64,000 nucleotides of DNA from Symbiodinium sp. CCMP2592 (Eukaryota; Sar; Dinophyceae; Suessiales; Symbiodiniaceae), in NCBI GenBank assembly GCA_905221615.1, contig CAJNDT010000990.1:411108-475107 (forward strand), read 5' to 3'. Positions 1 to 15,800 of the stretch are shown here, in pieces. The notes beneath the pieces are model-generated. The model was not told where the DNA came from and did not search any database. It was given only the letters and a program-made list of their open reading frames with translations. A program made the translations under genes and the position numbers. How positions within the stretch are numbered: the first letter of the stretch is position 1; the number at the start of each line of letters is the position of its first letter.

Positions 1-434
1 AGGTTTGCTATAAAGGTTTCAAAGAAGTTCATGGAGACTGGCCGAGGTGTGCCTTTGGCTTGAAATGTTGTTACAGGGTTGATGATCCGTATTGGTTACG
101 GTATTTAAGTATGTTACTTGATCATGGGATTCTGGAGCTTCTGGGATCGAATGATAAGGATTTAAGTGCCCCATAGCAAAGGTCAAGGGTGAAGGCCCGA
201 AGTTCTCGAGACGAGCCCAGCAATAGCAAAGGCTTAGGGCTACATTTAGGGTTTTAGATAGGGTTTAGGGTTTAGGTGTAGTTACTCGTCACGTCATAGC
301 AAACTTCGGAGGCCTAAGCCTCGAAAAAGGCAGTCCATAGTTAGTAGTGCTTCGTTATCTCAAGACTTCCAAGCCACAACAACAATATTCGCCCGCTTTT
401 TCACTATACCCTAAACCCTAAAGCCCTAAGCTCT

Positions 435-535
435 ACCCATGAACCTCCAAGTAGGCCCTAAACCCTATGCCCTTTTAGAATCCCTATAGATCCCTTTCAA
501 GGGACCCTTAGAGGAACCCTTATAACTACCATAGC
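435..535. repeat. Fragment of B' palindromic element
   Basis: The stretch CCCATGAACCTCCAAGTAG followed by blocks like ATAGATCCCTTTCAAGGG and ending in TTATAACTACC matches the inside-out arrangement of the larger B' units near 17.8 and 62.4 kb. It is a broken copy without a full inverted-repeat pair. A second broken end lies at 898-950. Confidence 0.5.
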
Positions 536-538
536 CAG

Positions 539-610
539 GTATCCGGAGCGGCCTGCGCCACTGCCGGCGAGGCCACGAACGCTGGCTCCATGACTCTACA
601 CAACTGCGAT
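539..610. other. GC-rich coding-like island, strand unresolved
   Basis: A short GC-rich unique stretch between repeat pieces. Plus strand offers an acceptor CCAG|GTATCC and an open frame; minus strand offers an open frame beginning ATGGAGCCAGCG. Splice signals do not decide between them, so no protein is proposed. Confidence 0.2.
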
Positions 611-897
611 AGCACCCTATGCATAGTATTAGTTGTATTGTAGCATTATAGTATTAGTAGTATTAGTAGGTTTGCAATATACTCCGTCGGGGTCCCAGGG
701 TCGTGGTTCTTAACATTTTGGGACTCGTGGCTTGGGGGTAAAGGTTGTGGCGTTGGTGCGGGGTGAACTCTGAGAGCTGTCTTGCCTGGGGCTTCTTGTG
801 TCCAACTTTAAGCAGGAAAGCCATGAATCACGCGAGCCTGTGTTAATTTACGCACGAAACAAGCAAACTACAACAACTATGCCGTACGACTGCTTAC

Positions 898-950
898 TAC
901 TTGGAGGTTCATGGGTTGTTATAATTAGGTTCATAAGTAAGGTGGCTATA
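898..950. repeat. Fragment of B' element (single end)
   Basis: TACTTGGAGGTTCATGGG followed by TTGTTATAATTAGG is one terminus of the B' palindrome; the opposite terminus is missing. Confidence 0.45.
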
Positions 951-1039
951 CTGAAAACCCAAATTAGGGCTTCAAGTAAGTCGTGCAACAGCAGTCCGGG
1001 GGGCCTGTTGGAGAGAAGGCTAAACATCGACTAATCTGT

Positions 1040-1150
1040 CAGGAACTAGACCCATGAGTAAAAAGGGTGCCCTTTTTTGGGTTAAAGCGGGTTATAAGAG
1101 AACCTAAACCCTTAAAAAAGGGAGCACGGGCCTACTCTGCGTCCTAGGGA
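1040..1150. repeat. Family J element, copy 1
   Basis: Shares a block with copies at 15559-15678 and 25080-25198: AAAAAGGGTGCCCTTTTT, then GGTTATAAG..GAACCTAAACCC, then a run ending GGGCCTACTCTG.GTCCTAGG. Ends are loosely inverted. Non-coding, about 110 bp, MITE-like. Confidence 0.5.
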
Positions 1151-2429
1151 AACATCGAAGAGGCTTCAAAATTTTAGTGCATCGAGAGTTGGGCGCGTGG
1201 GATTTAGTGAATTGAAGTTCCGAGGTTCTACAAGAAGAAGAATCGAAGGCGATCGGGAGAAAGGTGAAGCTCTATCCACCAAACGGGTTCTCATGTCTAT
1301 AGGCTCTTGACTACAATGTACAATTATGTGCGTCTTTTGTAGATACCTTAAGAGGAGCCGGGACCTTCATTGATTTAGAACGAACAGAGCGCGAATGCAG
1401 GGGCATGAAGGCATGGGCTTTCAAGAGGTTGTCTTGTCATCAGGAGCTCAGGCGAAGTTTGAATTCCGTGTCCAGACGGCAACCTACAGCTACAGCCCAA
1501 CAACCCTACCCCTTTCAGGGACAGGTAAGGATATCATGATCAGGAATCCTACGCATGTAGGTTTCGAGTAGCCCGACAGACGAACAGTCGAAGCCTTGAC
1601 TACCAGACTGTTGTCACACTCAAAGGCTAAGGCTGCAAACATGCAAAGCAAGAAGGAGTTGTAACCTAATGCCACATGTCTTTGAAGCCAGTCTTACTTC
1701 GAAGGCTTTCGGGCTAGTTTGGGGTCTGGGGTATCGGTTTCAGGCTCGTTTTCGCTTGTATAGGCTGGAAGCTGAAACGCTAGTAAACCAAAGCTCAAGG
1801 CGGCGAGCCCTGGTCCACTCATTTCCTGGTCGTCCCCTTCGTGATGGTACACTGAGCAGGCCTTCGTGGAGAATTGAACTGAACCCTACCCTAAACTAAA
1901 AACTCTAAACATAGACTACACCGGAACCCTGAATGCTTAAGCATGAACCCTAACCCTAGTTGAAGCCGATTTAGGGTAATAAGCTTTAGGGTTTGAAAGC
2001 TTAGAGGTTTCGTGTTTCTCGTAGTACGACGAACTCACAAAAATATCAAACACTTGGTTAGAACAAGGTCTAAAACCTGAAGATTAAACCTTAATTTAAC
2101 GTCCTGCACCGTGACCCCACTCAACCCCTCACCCCGAACCCCGGAACCCCTGATACGGGGCCTGAATAATTGCAATGAACTCTTGGTGTATAGCATACTC
2201 AGGAATGGTAGTACAAATACTTACGCAGGCTTCTCCAAAAACAAACCCTACAAATCAATATAGGAGGCTTACAGAACCTTATTTCTTCAACCCCCAAAGC
2301 CCCTCACCGAAGCCCTACAACCCACGGTAAGCTTCAATTCCCTGACATCAGCCTGCGGATTCGAATTAGTGCAAAGGCCCGAAGGAGGATTCGGCGGACA
2401 AGCACAAGGTCATAGATGGGCTTTTCACA

Positions 2430-2530
2430 ATGTCAAAATTAGGGCCCCTTTTCTGGGTACCCTAATAAGTAGGTGCCGTAGTATATGGGGGGGGGGGAAC
2501 CAAAAAGGGACCATAATTTTGACAACCACC
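2430..2530. repeat. Family H palindromic element, copy 1
   Basis: About 100 bp with inverted ends: TGTCAAAATTAGGG..CC at the left and GGGACCATAATTTTGACA at the right. A poly-G run sits near the centre. Matches the copy at 29857-29953. MITE-like, non-coding. Confidence 0.6.
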
Positions 2531-2918
2531 CATAAGTGGAACAGGGTTTGGAGGGTTTCTATTGGGATTTAAAAGGTTTTAGGGGCCTTCATAGTTAGGC
2601 CGGGGCTTCTGGAATGGGGGGGGGGGATATTGAAGTGTAATTGAAACAGTTATGATAACGGGATGTTCCTAAGGATTATTCCCACCCCGATTGACCCCTA
2701 TGTTAACCGGAAGATTGCTTCCGAAATTCGTCGAAAAGGCTTTACAAGGGTGCCTCCACTTAACATGGCTTGGAAGATATCACAGAAAACTTCTTAACCC
2801 TTAACCTTACAGTAACCTTAAAGCTGAAACCCTGAAGCAAACCCCTTTCAAGGAACCCAAAGGTTCGGGGGGCCAGGCGGTTTGGGTTTAGGCTTTATAT
2901 ACATGAGCACTGGATAAC

Positions 2919-7800
<4,882 letters not shown>

Positions 7801-8019
7801 CTTGCAGAGCATTCCTTAACCCTGAATAACCTACCTTTTTAGGGTTCCTTACTATGATTTCCTTATAGAAACCCTTTGCATGGGGCATAGGGGCATCTTT
7901 GGAACAGGGCTTTGGGGTACATCCCACTTCTCTTAGTTTGTAGGGACTACCTCTAGGGCACACTGGAGATCTTCGAGACAACTGTAATGACTGACACTAC
8001 TAAATCACGAATCTTTCAG

Positions 8020-8302
8020 ACCTCCTAGCGTTTTGCAAGCTGGTCTTGGTGATGATGACTCGTTTGCTGGGGGCTTTTACAATCTCATTCCCTTAGCCTG
8101 GTAAGTGTACAGAATATCTAGGCTTCAGAACTATTAGCAGCAAAGATCAGCTTCTCCTCCTTGTCTTACGTATTTAGATTGCAGTGTAAAGAACAACCCA
8201 AAACACTATTCAAGTTATGCAAGCCCCAGCATTGTGGCCAGAGAGAGAGAGCCAGGAAAAGCCCCCAAGCCAAGATTGGTTCCCGGGGCTTGCCATGCAT
8301 GA
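8020..8302 (+). CDS. Hypothetical gene P2, last two exons, plus strand
   Basis: Not recognised. Exon 8020-8100 has a good acceptor (ATCTTTCAG|A), one open frame including GLGDDDSFAGG, and a consensus donor CTG|GTAAGTG; the minus strand is closed in all frames here. It ends with two bases that join the first base of 8185-8302 to form a Cys codon. That exon follows a pyrimidine-rich acceptor (GATTGCAG|TG), reads about 39 residues with a basic Pro-rich end, and stops at TGA 8300-8302. A competing minus-strand frame at about 8230-8400 also reads well, so the second exon is less certain than the first. Confidence 0.45.
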
Positions 8303-8527
8303 GCTTTCTGTGAATCATCCGGTCCTGAGTCTGACGGCCAGTTTGACAGGATCCTTCTTGTGAGACCCGGACTGGACTTGAAGTCGAAAATCTCATCTTT
8401 GTAAAGACGATCAGGGCTTCCAATCCCTACGTCGCCCCAAACCGTTAAACACCCTAAACTGGCCCGAAACCCTAAACTCAAACTCCAAACCCTGAACCCC
8501 AATCCTTGGAAGGCTTACCTAAGTCTG

Positions 8528-8546
8528 TAACCCCCACACGCACACG

Positions 8547-8596
<50 letters not shown>
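8528..8596. repeat. CA dinucleotide microsatellite
   Basis: About 65 bp of CACACA with minor interruptions. Confidence 0.9.
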
Positions 8597-8597
<1 letters not shown>

Positions 8598-8764
8598 CCC
8601 CCAGCAGAAGAAGCCAGCAGAGTCTCCGACAAGTTTAAAAATCCAAACAAGCCCACAGTCTAGAGTCTAGAGTATTATGATACTATTGCTATTACAATTA
8701 CCGTCATTCCTATGGCATTTCGTAATACTGTTAATACTAGTATTGCTATTACTAGATACTATTC

Positions 8765-11700
8765 TCAGATTCCCATGCCGAGCTGCACGGGCATGGCCGA
8801 CGCCTCTGCCACGGATGCCTCTGGGATACCCTGCAGCAACTCGATCTGAACAGCCTCAGCCGAGGTCTTTCTCGCTCTCCTTCTCTTAACGGCTTTATCG
8901 GTTTCGGGCATCGGGGCTTTATTGACACTTCAGTGGCTGTTTTACGGTTTTCATAAGTTGTCATAGCATGTTGCTGCATGTGCCTGGATTTACAGTGCTT
9001 TCCGGATTCAGGGATTTCAGGTTCTGAGTTTCGGATGTTAGGTTGGTTAAGGGTTTAGGGTTTAGGAGAAGATGTTTTGAACTGCAGTTGCCATGACTGG
9101 GGGGGGGCAGTTGTAGAACCCAAACCCATAATCGAACGACATTTGCACCCCATTACGCTTAGGCACCAAAAGCCCTGAAACCCCGAAAACCTAGAACCAT
9201 TCCATCCCGGGCCCTCAAACCCTGAAGCTCCAGAACCCTAAAACCCTGAAACCCCGACACACAGGCTTATAATTTCAACGCGCGGAGCCCTAGACCCTAG
9301 AACCCTAAACCTTTAGAACTTTAGAACCCTGAAGGCTAAAATGTGCTGAAACCCAGTGGCCCTAGCACCCTAAACTCAAAAACCCTAGAGCCCTAAAACC
9401 TTGGATGTTTGAACTCTAAACCCGGAATTTTGACTTAAGCCTCACCCCTAAACCCTAAATCCTAAGCCCTAAATCCGAAACCCTAAACCCTAAATCCTAA
9501 ACCCTAAACCCTAAATCCTAAATCCTAAACCCTAACCATCCAAAAGCTTGAGCTGAAGCCGAGAGTCATCGGCAGAGTCGTAGCACAAACAGTGCCGGCG
9601 GCCAGACGGGGCGAGCTCGAGCCTAGCAGGCGCATCATGGCTTTGGGCTTCAGGGGTTTGGGGTTTGGGGTCTATGGGGTTTAGGGTTTATGTAGGCTTT
9701 AGGGTCTATGGGGTTTAGGGTTTAGGTAGGGTTTAGGGTCTATGGGGTTTCAGGGTTTAGGTAGGGTTTAGGGTCTATGGGGTTTAGGGTTTATGTAGGG
9801 TTTAGGGTCTATATATGGGGTTTAGGGTTTATGTAGGTTTAGGGTCTATGGGGTTTAGGATTTCTGTAGGGTTAGGGTCTAGGGGTTTCGGGTATAGAGG
9901 TTTAGGGTTTTGGGCTTTGAGTTTTGGCCCGCAAGAGGGCTAAGAGGGCTTTTTACGCGTTTGATGATAGGGATCCTAATTTCAAGGGCCCTGCTACTGA
10001 AGTACTACTGAAGATCGGGATCCGAAATTCAAGGCCATGTACTTTGCTGGTACCTTACTATACTGATAGTAGAATGGGACCCCAAACCCCATTCTAATTA
10101 TTAAGGCCCCTATAGTCTAGATCCCTTATAGTCACCCTTATAGACCCCTTTGAAAGGAACCCTACTCTAATTATTAAGGCCTTTAACAATGGGAGTTGAT
10201 CTGTTGTAGACCCCTTTACAGGCTCCCTTTTCGCATCCCTTTCTGGGATCCCTTTAAAGGAACCCTTTTTGTAGGATCATCAGGCTCCCGCCGGCGGACC
10301 CTGGAGGAATCTTTCTAGTCGGCGTGCGGGCCGGGATGATTGCGGTTCTAAAGGGGCCCAGAGAGCCCAATACCCCTTAATGAAGGAATACCTATAGGCC
10401 CTAGGGTTCCTTCAAGGGATCTGTAGGGTTTAGGGTTTAGAGGGCTCCAATACCCCTCAATTAGGGAATATATACCATAAATCATTTGGGGCCTCATATT
10501 CTGATTTAAGCTATATTCCTGGAATTGAGGGATATTGGGCTCGCTGGGAAAGATAGGCGATAAGCCTCTAAACCCTCAACAAAAGAAAAGAACCTAGAAC
10601 ACCCTTACTAAACCCTGAACATCCCTAAACCATGTTGATATATGTTGATAGCCTTACTTGCAACAGGAAGGCTTATGCACTGAAACACCAGGGGGGAAAC
10701 CCCGAACCCTTAAACCCACAACAGTGAACCCTGAAGCCTGCACCCTAAACTGCACACTCTGAGATCCGACACGAACAGGGCTTAAGACTTATGAGGTATG
10801 AGCGGGCATTGCCAGTCCTGGGGGGTCCTTGCCTAAGTACACTTAATTACATACCCCACCCCTTCCCATCAAAAAACTGTTGAAATTATTCAATGTCAAT
10901 CAAGGCCCCCGATAATCCTGAGGTGCGTAGTATACGACCAATCGGCCTCCTGGAATCGAAATTCGAAACTTCCTGCAGCAGGGTCGCTCATGTTCAGTCT
11001 TGAGCTGAACGAATCTGTATCCTCTGAGGAAGACGACCTGGGCGCGGTTTACAACAGGGGTGACTCTGAGGTCAGTATACCGGTACTCTGGCAGGACTAT
11101 AAGTGCTTCTACAAGGTTGTATCATGATTAAGGTCTCAGTTGCCAAGGTTAATACACAGAGGCATTCATAATTTGAATGGGATTTTAGGGCATATTCTGC
11201 CATGTGTACAATATAGGAAAACTTAAGGAACACTGCTACCAAATTGTTCAAAGCGCTATGCAGGTTTAGGTTTCTGACACGTCAAGGAGGCCACTTCGGT
11301 GCCGGTGTGCCGATTCCAATAATAATGATTACTACCCAGAGAGCTCAATACCCCTTAATTAAGGAATATACCTTAGATCATTAGGGGCTTCGTAACGTGA
11401 TTTAAGCTCTACTCCTTGATTAAGAGGTCTTGGGCTCTCTGGGTACCACTTTTCGCTACGAGAAGCACAGAGGCTGAAGTGGACGCGAAATCGGAGGTTC
11501 CTCATTATAACTATAGTATTTTATAATATAATGGCCACACAAAACCCTATTGAAACTGCTAAGGTCCTTCTATTATCCCAAGCCCCACTGTACAAACCTC
11601 AAGCCCAGAACCCCGAAGCCCACCATCCCATGACGTCCAAACCTTAAACCCGAATTCTGAAAGGGAGGTGATTTGATCAACTGTCCGCACCGTCTCGATT

Positions 11701-12386
11701 AAGGTCTCATCGCTCCCCCCATATGTCGTTGCTTCCTCCCTTACTAAAAACATCTAACACGCATAATGAAGAGCACACTACCCACCCTAAACCCCCTAAA
11801 AGACCCCTAGACCCTTACGCTCTCCAACCTTCATATAGCTGGCCAAGTTGCTGCGCCTTCCTCCAGTCGGGGATCGTTCTGGTACTTCGCCGCATCCTGC
11901 TTTCAGGATGTATTCGAGATGCCCACAATGCCGCTCTTGAGTTTTTCAGCCACACGAGGAGCCCGTCGTGACTTGCCGGGCTATTAGGGCATGCAGGTTA
12001 TATGAACAGAGGCTTCGGGTTTGAGGTTATATGAACAGAGGCTTCAGGTTTGAGGTTGTGGATTAAGTTTTGAGGCTAGGGATGTAAGATCGAAGCTTCA
12101 GAGCTTGCAAAGCTTCAAGGGTCTAGGCTTCGGGGAGAATACATTCTACTTTTGGGCATATATGAAGACGGCAGTTTCCGGCTATGAAGGGGCCTAGACG
12201 ATTAGACTCGATCACTTTTTGTCGGGGCGGATGGGGGGACTTTACGATCAACGTAGAAGGAACCCCTTACGGTATGCTATGACATGCAATGACTATGAAG
12301 TTACTCATGATCCTACAGCACCCCGAAGGCCTTCCAGAATTTCACCTGGATCTGTCCAGACTCATCGTGAAGCTGCAGTTGGAATC
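8765..12386 (-). CDS. Probable 3' part of gene M2, minus strand, ending at 8765
   Basis: Continuation of the 12.8-17.75 kb chain. Exons: 12346-12386 (acceptor CTCAG|GATTCC, donor ATCCAG|GTGAAA), 11643-11739 (acceptor GTAAG|GGAGG, donor TTTAAG|GTTTGG, with DETLIETVRTVDQ), about 9548-9622 (acceptor GCTAG|GCTCG, Cys-containing frame) and terminal 8765-8879 (acceptor AGAAG|GAGAGC, basic start then AVQIELLQGIPEA, stop TGA). Phase fits from 9.55 kb to 8879 if a GC donor is used. The joins 12346/11739 and 11643/9622 do not fit directly, so exons are missing; the island 11835-11985 is a candidate. Function unknown. Confidence 0.4.
9409..9535. repeat. CCCTAAA telomere-type repeat tract
   Basis: Runs of CCCTAAACCCTAAATCC with few interruptions, an interstitial telomere-like tract. 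Confidence 0.85.
9650..9910. repeat. TTTAGGG-derived minisatellite
   Basis: About 250 bp of a longer unit built on telomere motif: GGGTTTAGGGTCTATGGGG and GTTTAGGTAGG alternate five or more times. It resembles a higher-order repeat grown from degenerate TTTAGGG. Confidence 0.8.
9910..10268. other. Gap 9.9-10.27 kb: family G fragments and short ATCCCTTT blocks
   Basis: No gene. Holds partial family G ends (ATTCTAATTATTAAGGCC at about 10090 and 10157) and repeated short blocks of the kind GGATCCCTTTAAAGGAACCC, which recur all over the window. Confidence 0.5.
10270..10345 (+). other. Coding-like island, plus strand preferred
   Basis: Plus strand: acceptor CATCAG|GCTCCC, open frame, donor TTGCG|GTTCTA. 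The minus strand is also open. GC-rich, unique, between repeat blocks. Possible exon, unassigned. Confidence 0.3.
10357..10548. repeat. Family A, composite: half element plus full element
   Basis: A left half (CCCAGAGAGCCCAATACC at 10357) is followed by telomere-type sequence and then a full element at about 10441-10548 ending ATATTGGGCTCGCTGGG. The same half-plus-full arrangement occurs at 30720-30939 and 56207-56386. Confidence 0.65.
10550..10980. other. Gap 10.55-10.98 kb, no gene seen
   Basis: CCCTAAA-type patches and unique AT-richer sequence. No frame with splice signals was convincing. Confidence 0.4.
10982..11115 (+). CDS. Hypothetical exon, plus strand
   Basis: Acceptor GCAGCAG|GGTCGC, one open frame of 44 codons, donor TACAAG|GTTGTA. 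The peptide is acidic and Ser-rich (ESVSSEEDDLG, then VLWQDYKCFYK). Within it, 11071-11094 is a 24-base GT...AG segment that keeps frame whether or not it is removed. A short continuation (AEVDAKSE, acceptor at about 11473, donor GAG|GTTCCT) may follow after the family A element at 11335-11443. Not recognised. Confidence 0.5.
11335..11443. repeat. Family A palindromic element, copy
   Basis: CCCAGAGAGCTCAATACCCC at the left and AAGAGGTCTTGGGCTCTCTGGG (shown only in part) at the right, inverted, about 109 bp. Confidence 0.75.
11835..11985 (-). other. Coding-like island, minus strand, unresolved frame
   Basis: GC-rich island with strongly protein-like minus-strand frames (AEKLKSGIVGI and KYQNDPRLEEGAATW in one frame, interrupted by TGA between them; an alternative frame is open throughout). 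Donor GAGAGC|GTAAGG at the end. Probably an M2 exon, but the right frame is unclear. Confidence 0.35.
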
Positions 12387-12439
12387 CTGAGTTGCTCTTT
12401 CTGGACCTAAGTATGCATGACCCTCTACTGTACTGATGA

Positions 12440-12770
12440 TACTACTTGGTAATAGCCATGACAGTAACAACAATAACACTGATTGCAACAGCAATCACAG
12501 TAGCAATAGCAACAGTAACAATATCCGTAAGCACACCCGTAACAATAATGCTAATGATCATGATCAGAAGAAGAATGACCAATAGCCGTAGCAACATCCA
12601 TAACCGTGACATTAAGAGTCACGCTAACATGATGATCATGACAAGAAACGGAATGATGATAGTAAACACTTCATATGGATTATGGCAGTAGCAGTAGCAG
12701 AAAACAAGAGTCATAGCAATCAAAGCAACAATAACAACAATAGTAGCAATATTAACAAAAAGTAAAAATG
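12440..12770. repeat. Degenerate ACA/ATA/GCA simple-sequence region
   Basis: Low-complexity mixture of AACAATAAC, GTAGCAATAGC and GATCATGA units. It yields Ile/Thr-rich frames that are not considered genes. Confidence 0.7.
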
Positions 12771-12809
12771 AGGAAGAGTCTTCTGGCACAAAGTGTCCCA
12801 AAGTGCCAC

Positions 12810-15800
12810 CGAGAATCCGGGCAGTTTGCTGTAAATCACACGCCGCCGGATTTGTCCTGGGCCGAGACTTTGTGTTCCCCAGAACCTGAACACCCACACT
12901 CCGGACGATAGCTCGCAAATCCCCTGAAGCCCACACTTGGAAGGGCAGGGGACTTAGTAAGTAGGTTCTAAGTAGAGTTATAAGTACCCTAAATGGAGTT
13001 ACCCCAAGTATAACCATACTTATAACCTACTTACTAAGTCCCCTGCCCTTCCAAGCAAACCCGAAGTCCAAAACAGTTGGGCCCTGAACGTTAAACTTCT
13101 CCATCCTCATGACAAACATGCGGGCGAGGGATTCAAAACTTCAAATTCCAAAATCCCTGGGTTTGAGGTGATATTTCGGGCGTAGGCCTGCTAGGAAGTT
13201 CATGTCTGCTGGCATCCAGGCTACAGGGATGTGCGTGAACGTCCATAACCTTACAACAAATACGCCGCCACAGCATAGGGTAAGGTTTAGGGGAAGTGCA
13301 AAGGTTCAGAATTTGCGGTGTGGCGTTTTATGTCAGCTTCGAAACAGAAACCCTAAACCATAAACCCTGAACCCTAAACCCTGCAAGGATGTGCTTGAGT
13401 CGCGCGAGCAGAATTTCGAGTCGCGCAGGCGGCCCTCTGCGATACGAGCCGACCATTCGCCCAGCTTCTAGAGGGCCCTTAATAATTAGAATAAGGGTTC
13501 CTTTAAAGACTTCTTCCAAAAAGGGATCTATAAGGGATACTATAAGGGCTCTGTGATATACGGGCTTCAATAATTAGAACAAGGTTCCGTTTCACAGGTA
13601 CTATAAGGGCTCCGTTGAAGGTCCTATAAGGGATCTATATAAGGGCCTTGGTAAATTAGAACAGGGTTTCGGGTCCCATTATTCTGATTATACTGAGAAA
13701 CCCTTCAGAATAGGATCGGTAATCATCTTTAGGTCCTTGTATTACGGTCTGTTCCGCTCTTTCGCCTCTTGCTCACATGCCGAGAACCTAATGCAAGTAA
13801 GGTTCTTCGTACCCTGAACTATAACTCCTCAGCTACCATACCCTACAAGTCCGAAACCCTGAACATCCTTAAATCCTGAAACTCAAAGGGGAAAAGGAGG
13901 GACCCTTAATGGGGACCCCTACCCTATAATGGGCTATATGATAGGTATATAACAGCTATATTAAGGGTATATACCTAGGGGTCCTTGTTAAGGGTCCCTC
14001 CTTTTCCCCTTGGAGAAACCTTAAACTTTAAACCCTAAACCCGCAGAAACTGAACCGTGTTTCCCTGCCTCACTCTACGCCTGGAGGGTTTCGGGTGCCA
14101 AAGCGCATGCCTAACTTGCGCATGCAAAACTACGAAAAAGGCTGTGTTGCATGCAATAGGGTACTGTGCTTTACTTTACTGTACTACACGGAATAGGTTA
14201 TTAGGCTCTACTGCAATACATAGAAGACTCAGAACAGGGTATTGGGCTTTACTGTAACAAATAGAATAGGGTACTGGGCTTTGCTGTATCAGGTAATCAT
14301 ATGTACCTATTAAGATGCGAATAGCGTTTTTGGGAGTAGACCAGAGTACTCAAACCTCCAAATTAATTAAATCCTAACCTTAAGCCTCAACTTTACCCCG
14401 CGCTCTGCGTCAGACTACTCAATCCTAGGCCCATCTAAAACCCAAAAGCTCTGAACCCTAACTAACCAATGGTTTTGGGGTTCCCTTGGCTCTTTAGCTC
14501 CTTATTTAATAGGGATTATGATCATCCCTGGCTCTTTAGCTCCCATAATACCATTGGTTAGCTAAACCCTAAAACCCAAAAACCTGTCCTCTGATGCCAG
14601 TCATCAACTTCATCGTCTCAACATTGCGGATGGTCATCATCGGTGTGGGCGCCGGTGATTGCACGCCCACGCCGGCTGAGTGGCCTCAAGAAACTTCCAA
14701 GCTCTAGGGCTTGGATTTTAGGGTTGAGGGTTTAGGGCTTTAGGGTTTAGGGCTTCAGGGCTTATGGCTAGGGTTTTAGGGTTTAGGGTTTTAGGGTTGA
14801 GGGGTTTAGGGCTTATGGCTTGGGTTTTAGGGTTTAGGGTGGTAATGGCTTCAGGGCTTGGGGCTCTGGATTTAAGATCTGCCGGGGGGTTAGAGTTTGT
14901 GACCTTGGGACATATGACTCCACGCTCGAGTTTAGGGATTTACAGCAAGTTTACAAACACACGTTGGGATTTCGGATGCCGAAAACCTTGTTACATCGAT
15001 GAGTCCTGCTGCGGACGCTTCACAGGGTCAGTCTCTTTCGAGCAGTCGAACAGGTTTGAGGATTTAGAGTTCCATTTTTGAGATTCAGGGTGTAGGGTTT
15101 CAAGCGTCTGACGTTCAATACCATTCCCTGGAAACGATGAAGCATGACCCCGAGATAACTCATGACAAATCCCGTCATCAGAGGTGTTTGGATCATTCAT
15201 CACAGCTCCTACGCGGACTGACCATGCTCTGAGAAATCCACAACTCCGGGCTTCAAACTTCTAGTTCATTGTTGGCATAGGATTAAAAATATACATTCTT
15301 ATTCCTTATTGGGTTTAAGTACACATAAACATGCAAAACGTTACCCAAGCGTGACGAAGACTTGGGAGGAGAATTCCGCTTCTCAGGCTTCTCCCTAGCG
15401 TCCGGATGCAGTCTGGGCCGCTGTGTTTGCCGCCGATCGCACCCTCAACCATAAAACCTTCAATGCAAGACGGAATTCCCCTTAGAACCATGATAACCAC
15501 TAATATGTTTGAACATTCTCTTGGGTTTTATATGAACATTTTTTTGAAAATAGCTCCTAAAGAGACTAGACCTAAGAGTAACCTAGGCATAAAAAGGGTG
15601 CCCTTTTTGGTTTAAAGGGTGTTATAAGGGAACCTAAACCCTAAAAAAGGGAATAAGGGCCTACTCTGGGTCCTAGGAGACTTTAGAAGAGCAAGGAGGC
15701 CCTGAGCCCAAGCCCGAACACTCTGCCGCCCAGTTGCGCTTTCTCGTCGGTGTCGCGACTGGTCTCTCAGCCTCCTTGTATCCAAGGGTAAAAGGAGGGA

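Noticed and set aside
8215..8502. Minus-strand exon at 8230-8420
   Set aside because: Protein-like, but the plus-strand pair 8020-8100 and 8185-8302 has better splice signals and a matched phase. Kept only as an alternative in the P2 entry.
11835..11985. TGA read as an amino acid
   Set aside because: One protein-like frame is broken by TGA codons, but several other predicted genes here end at TGA, and an alternative frame is open. A wrong frame choice is more likely than recoding.
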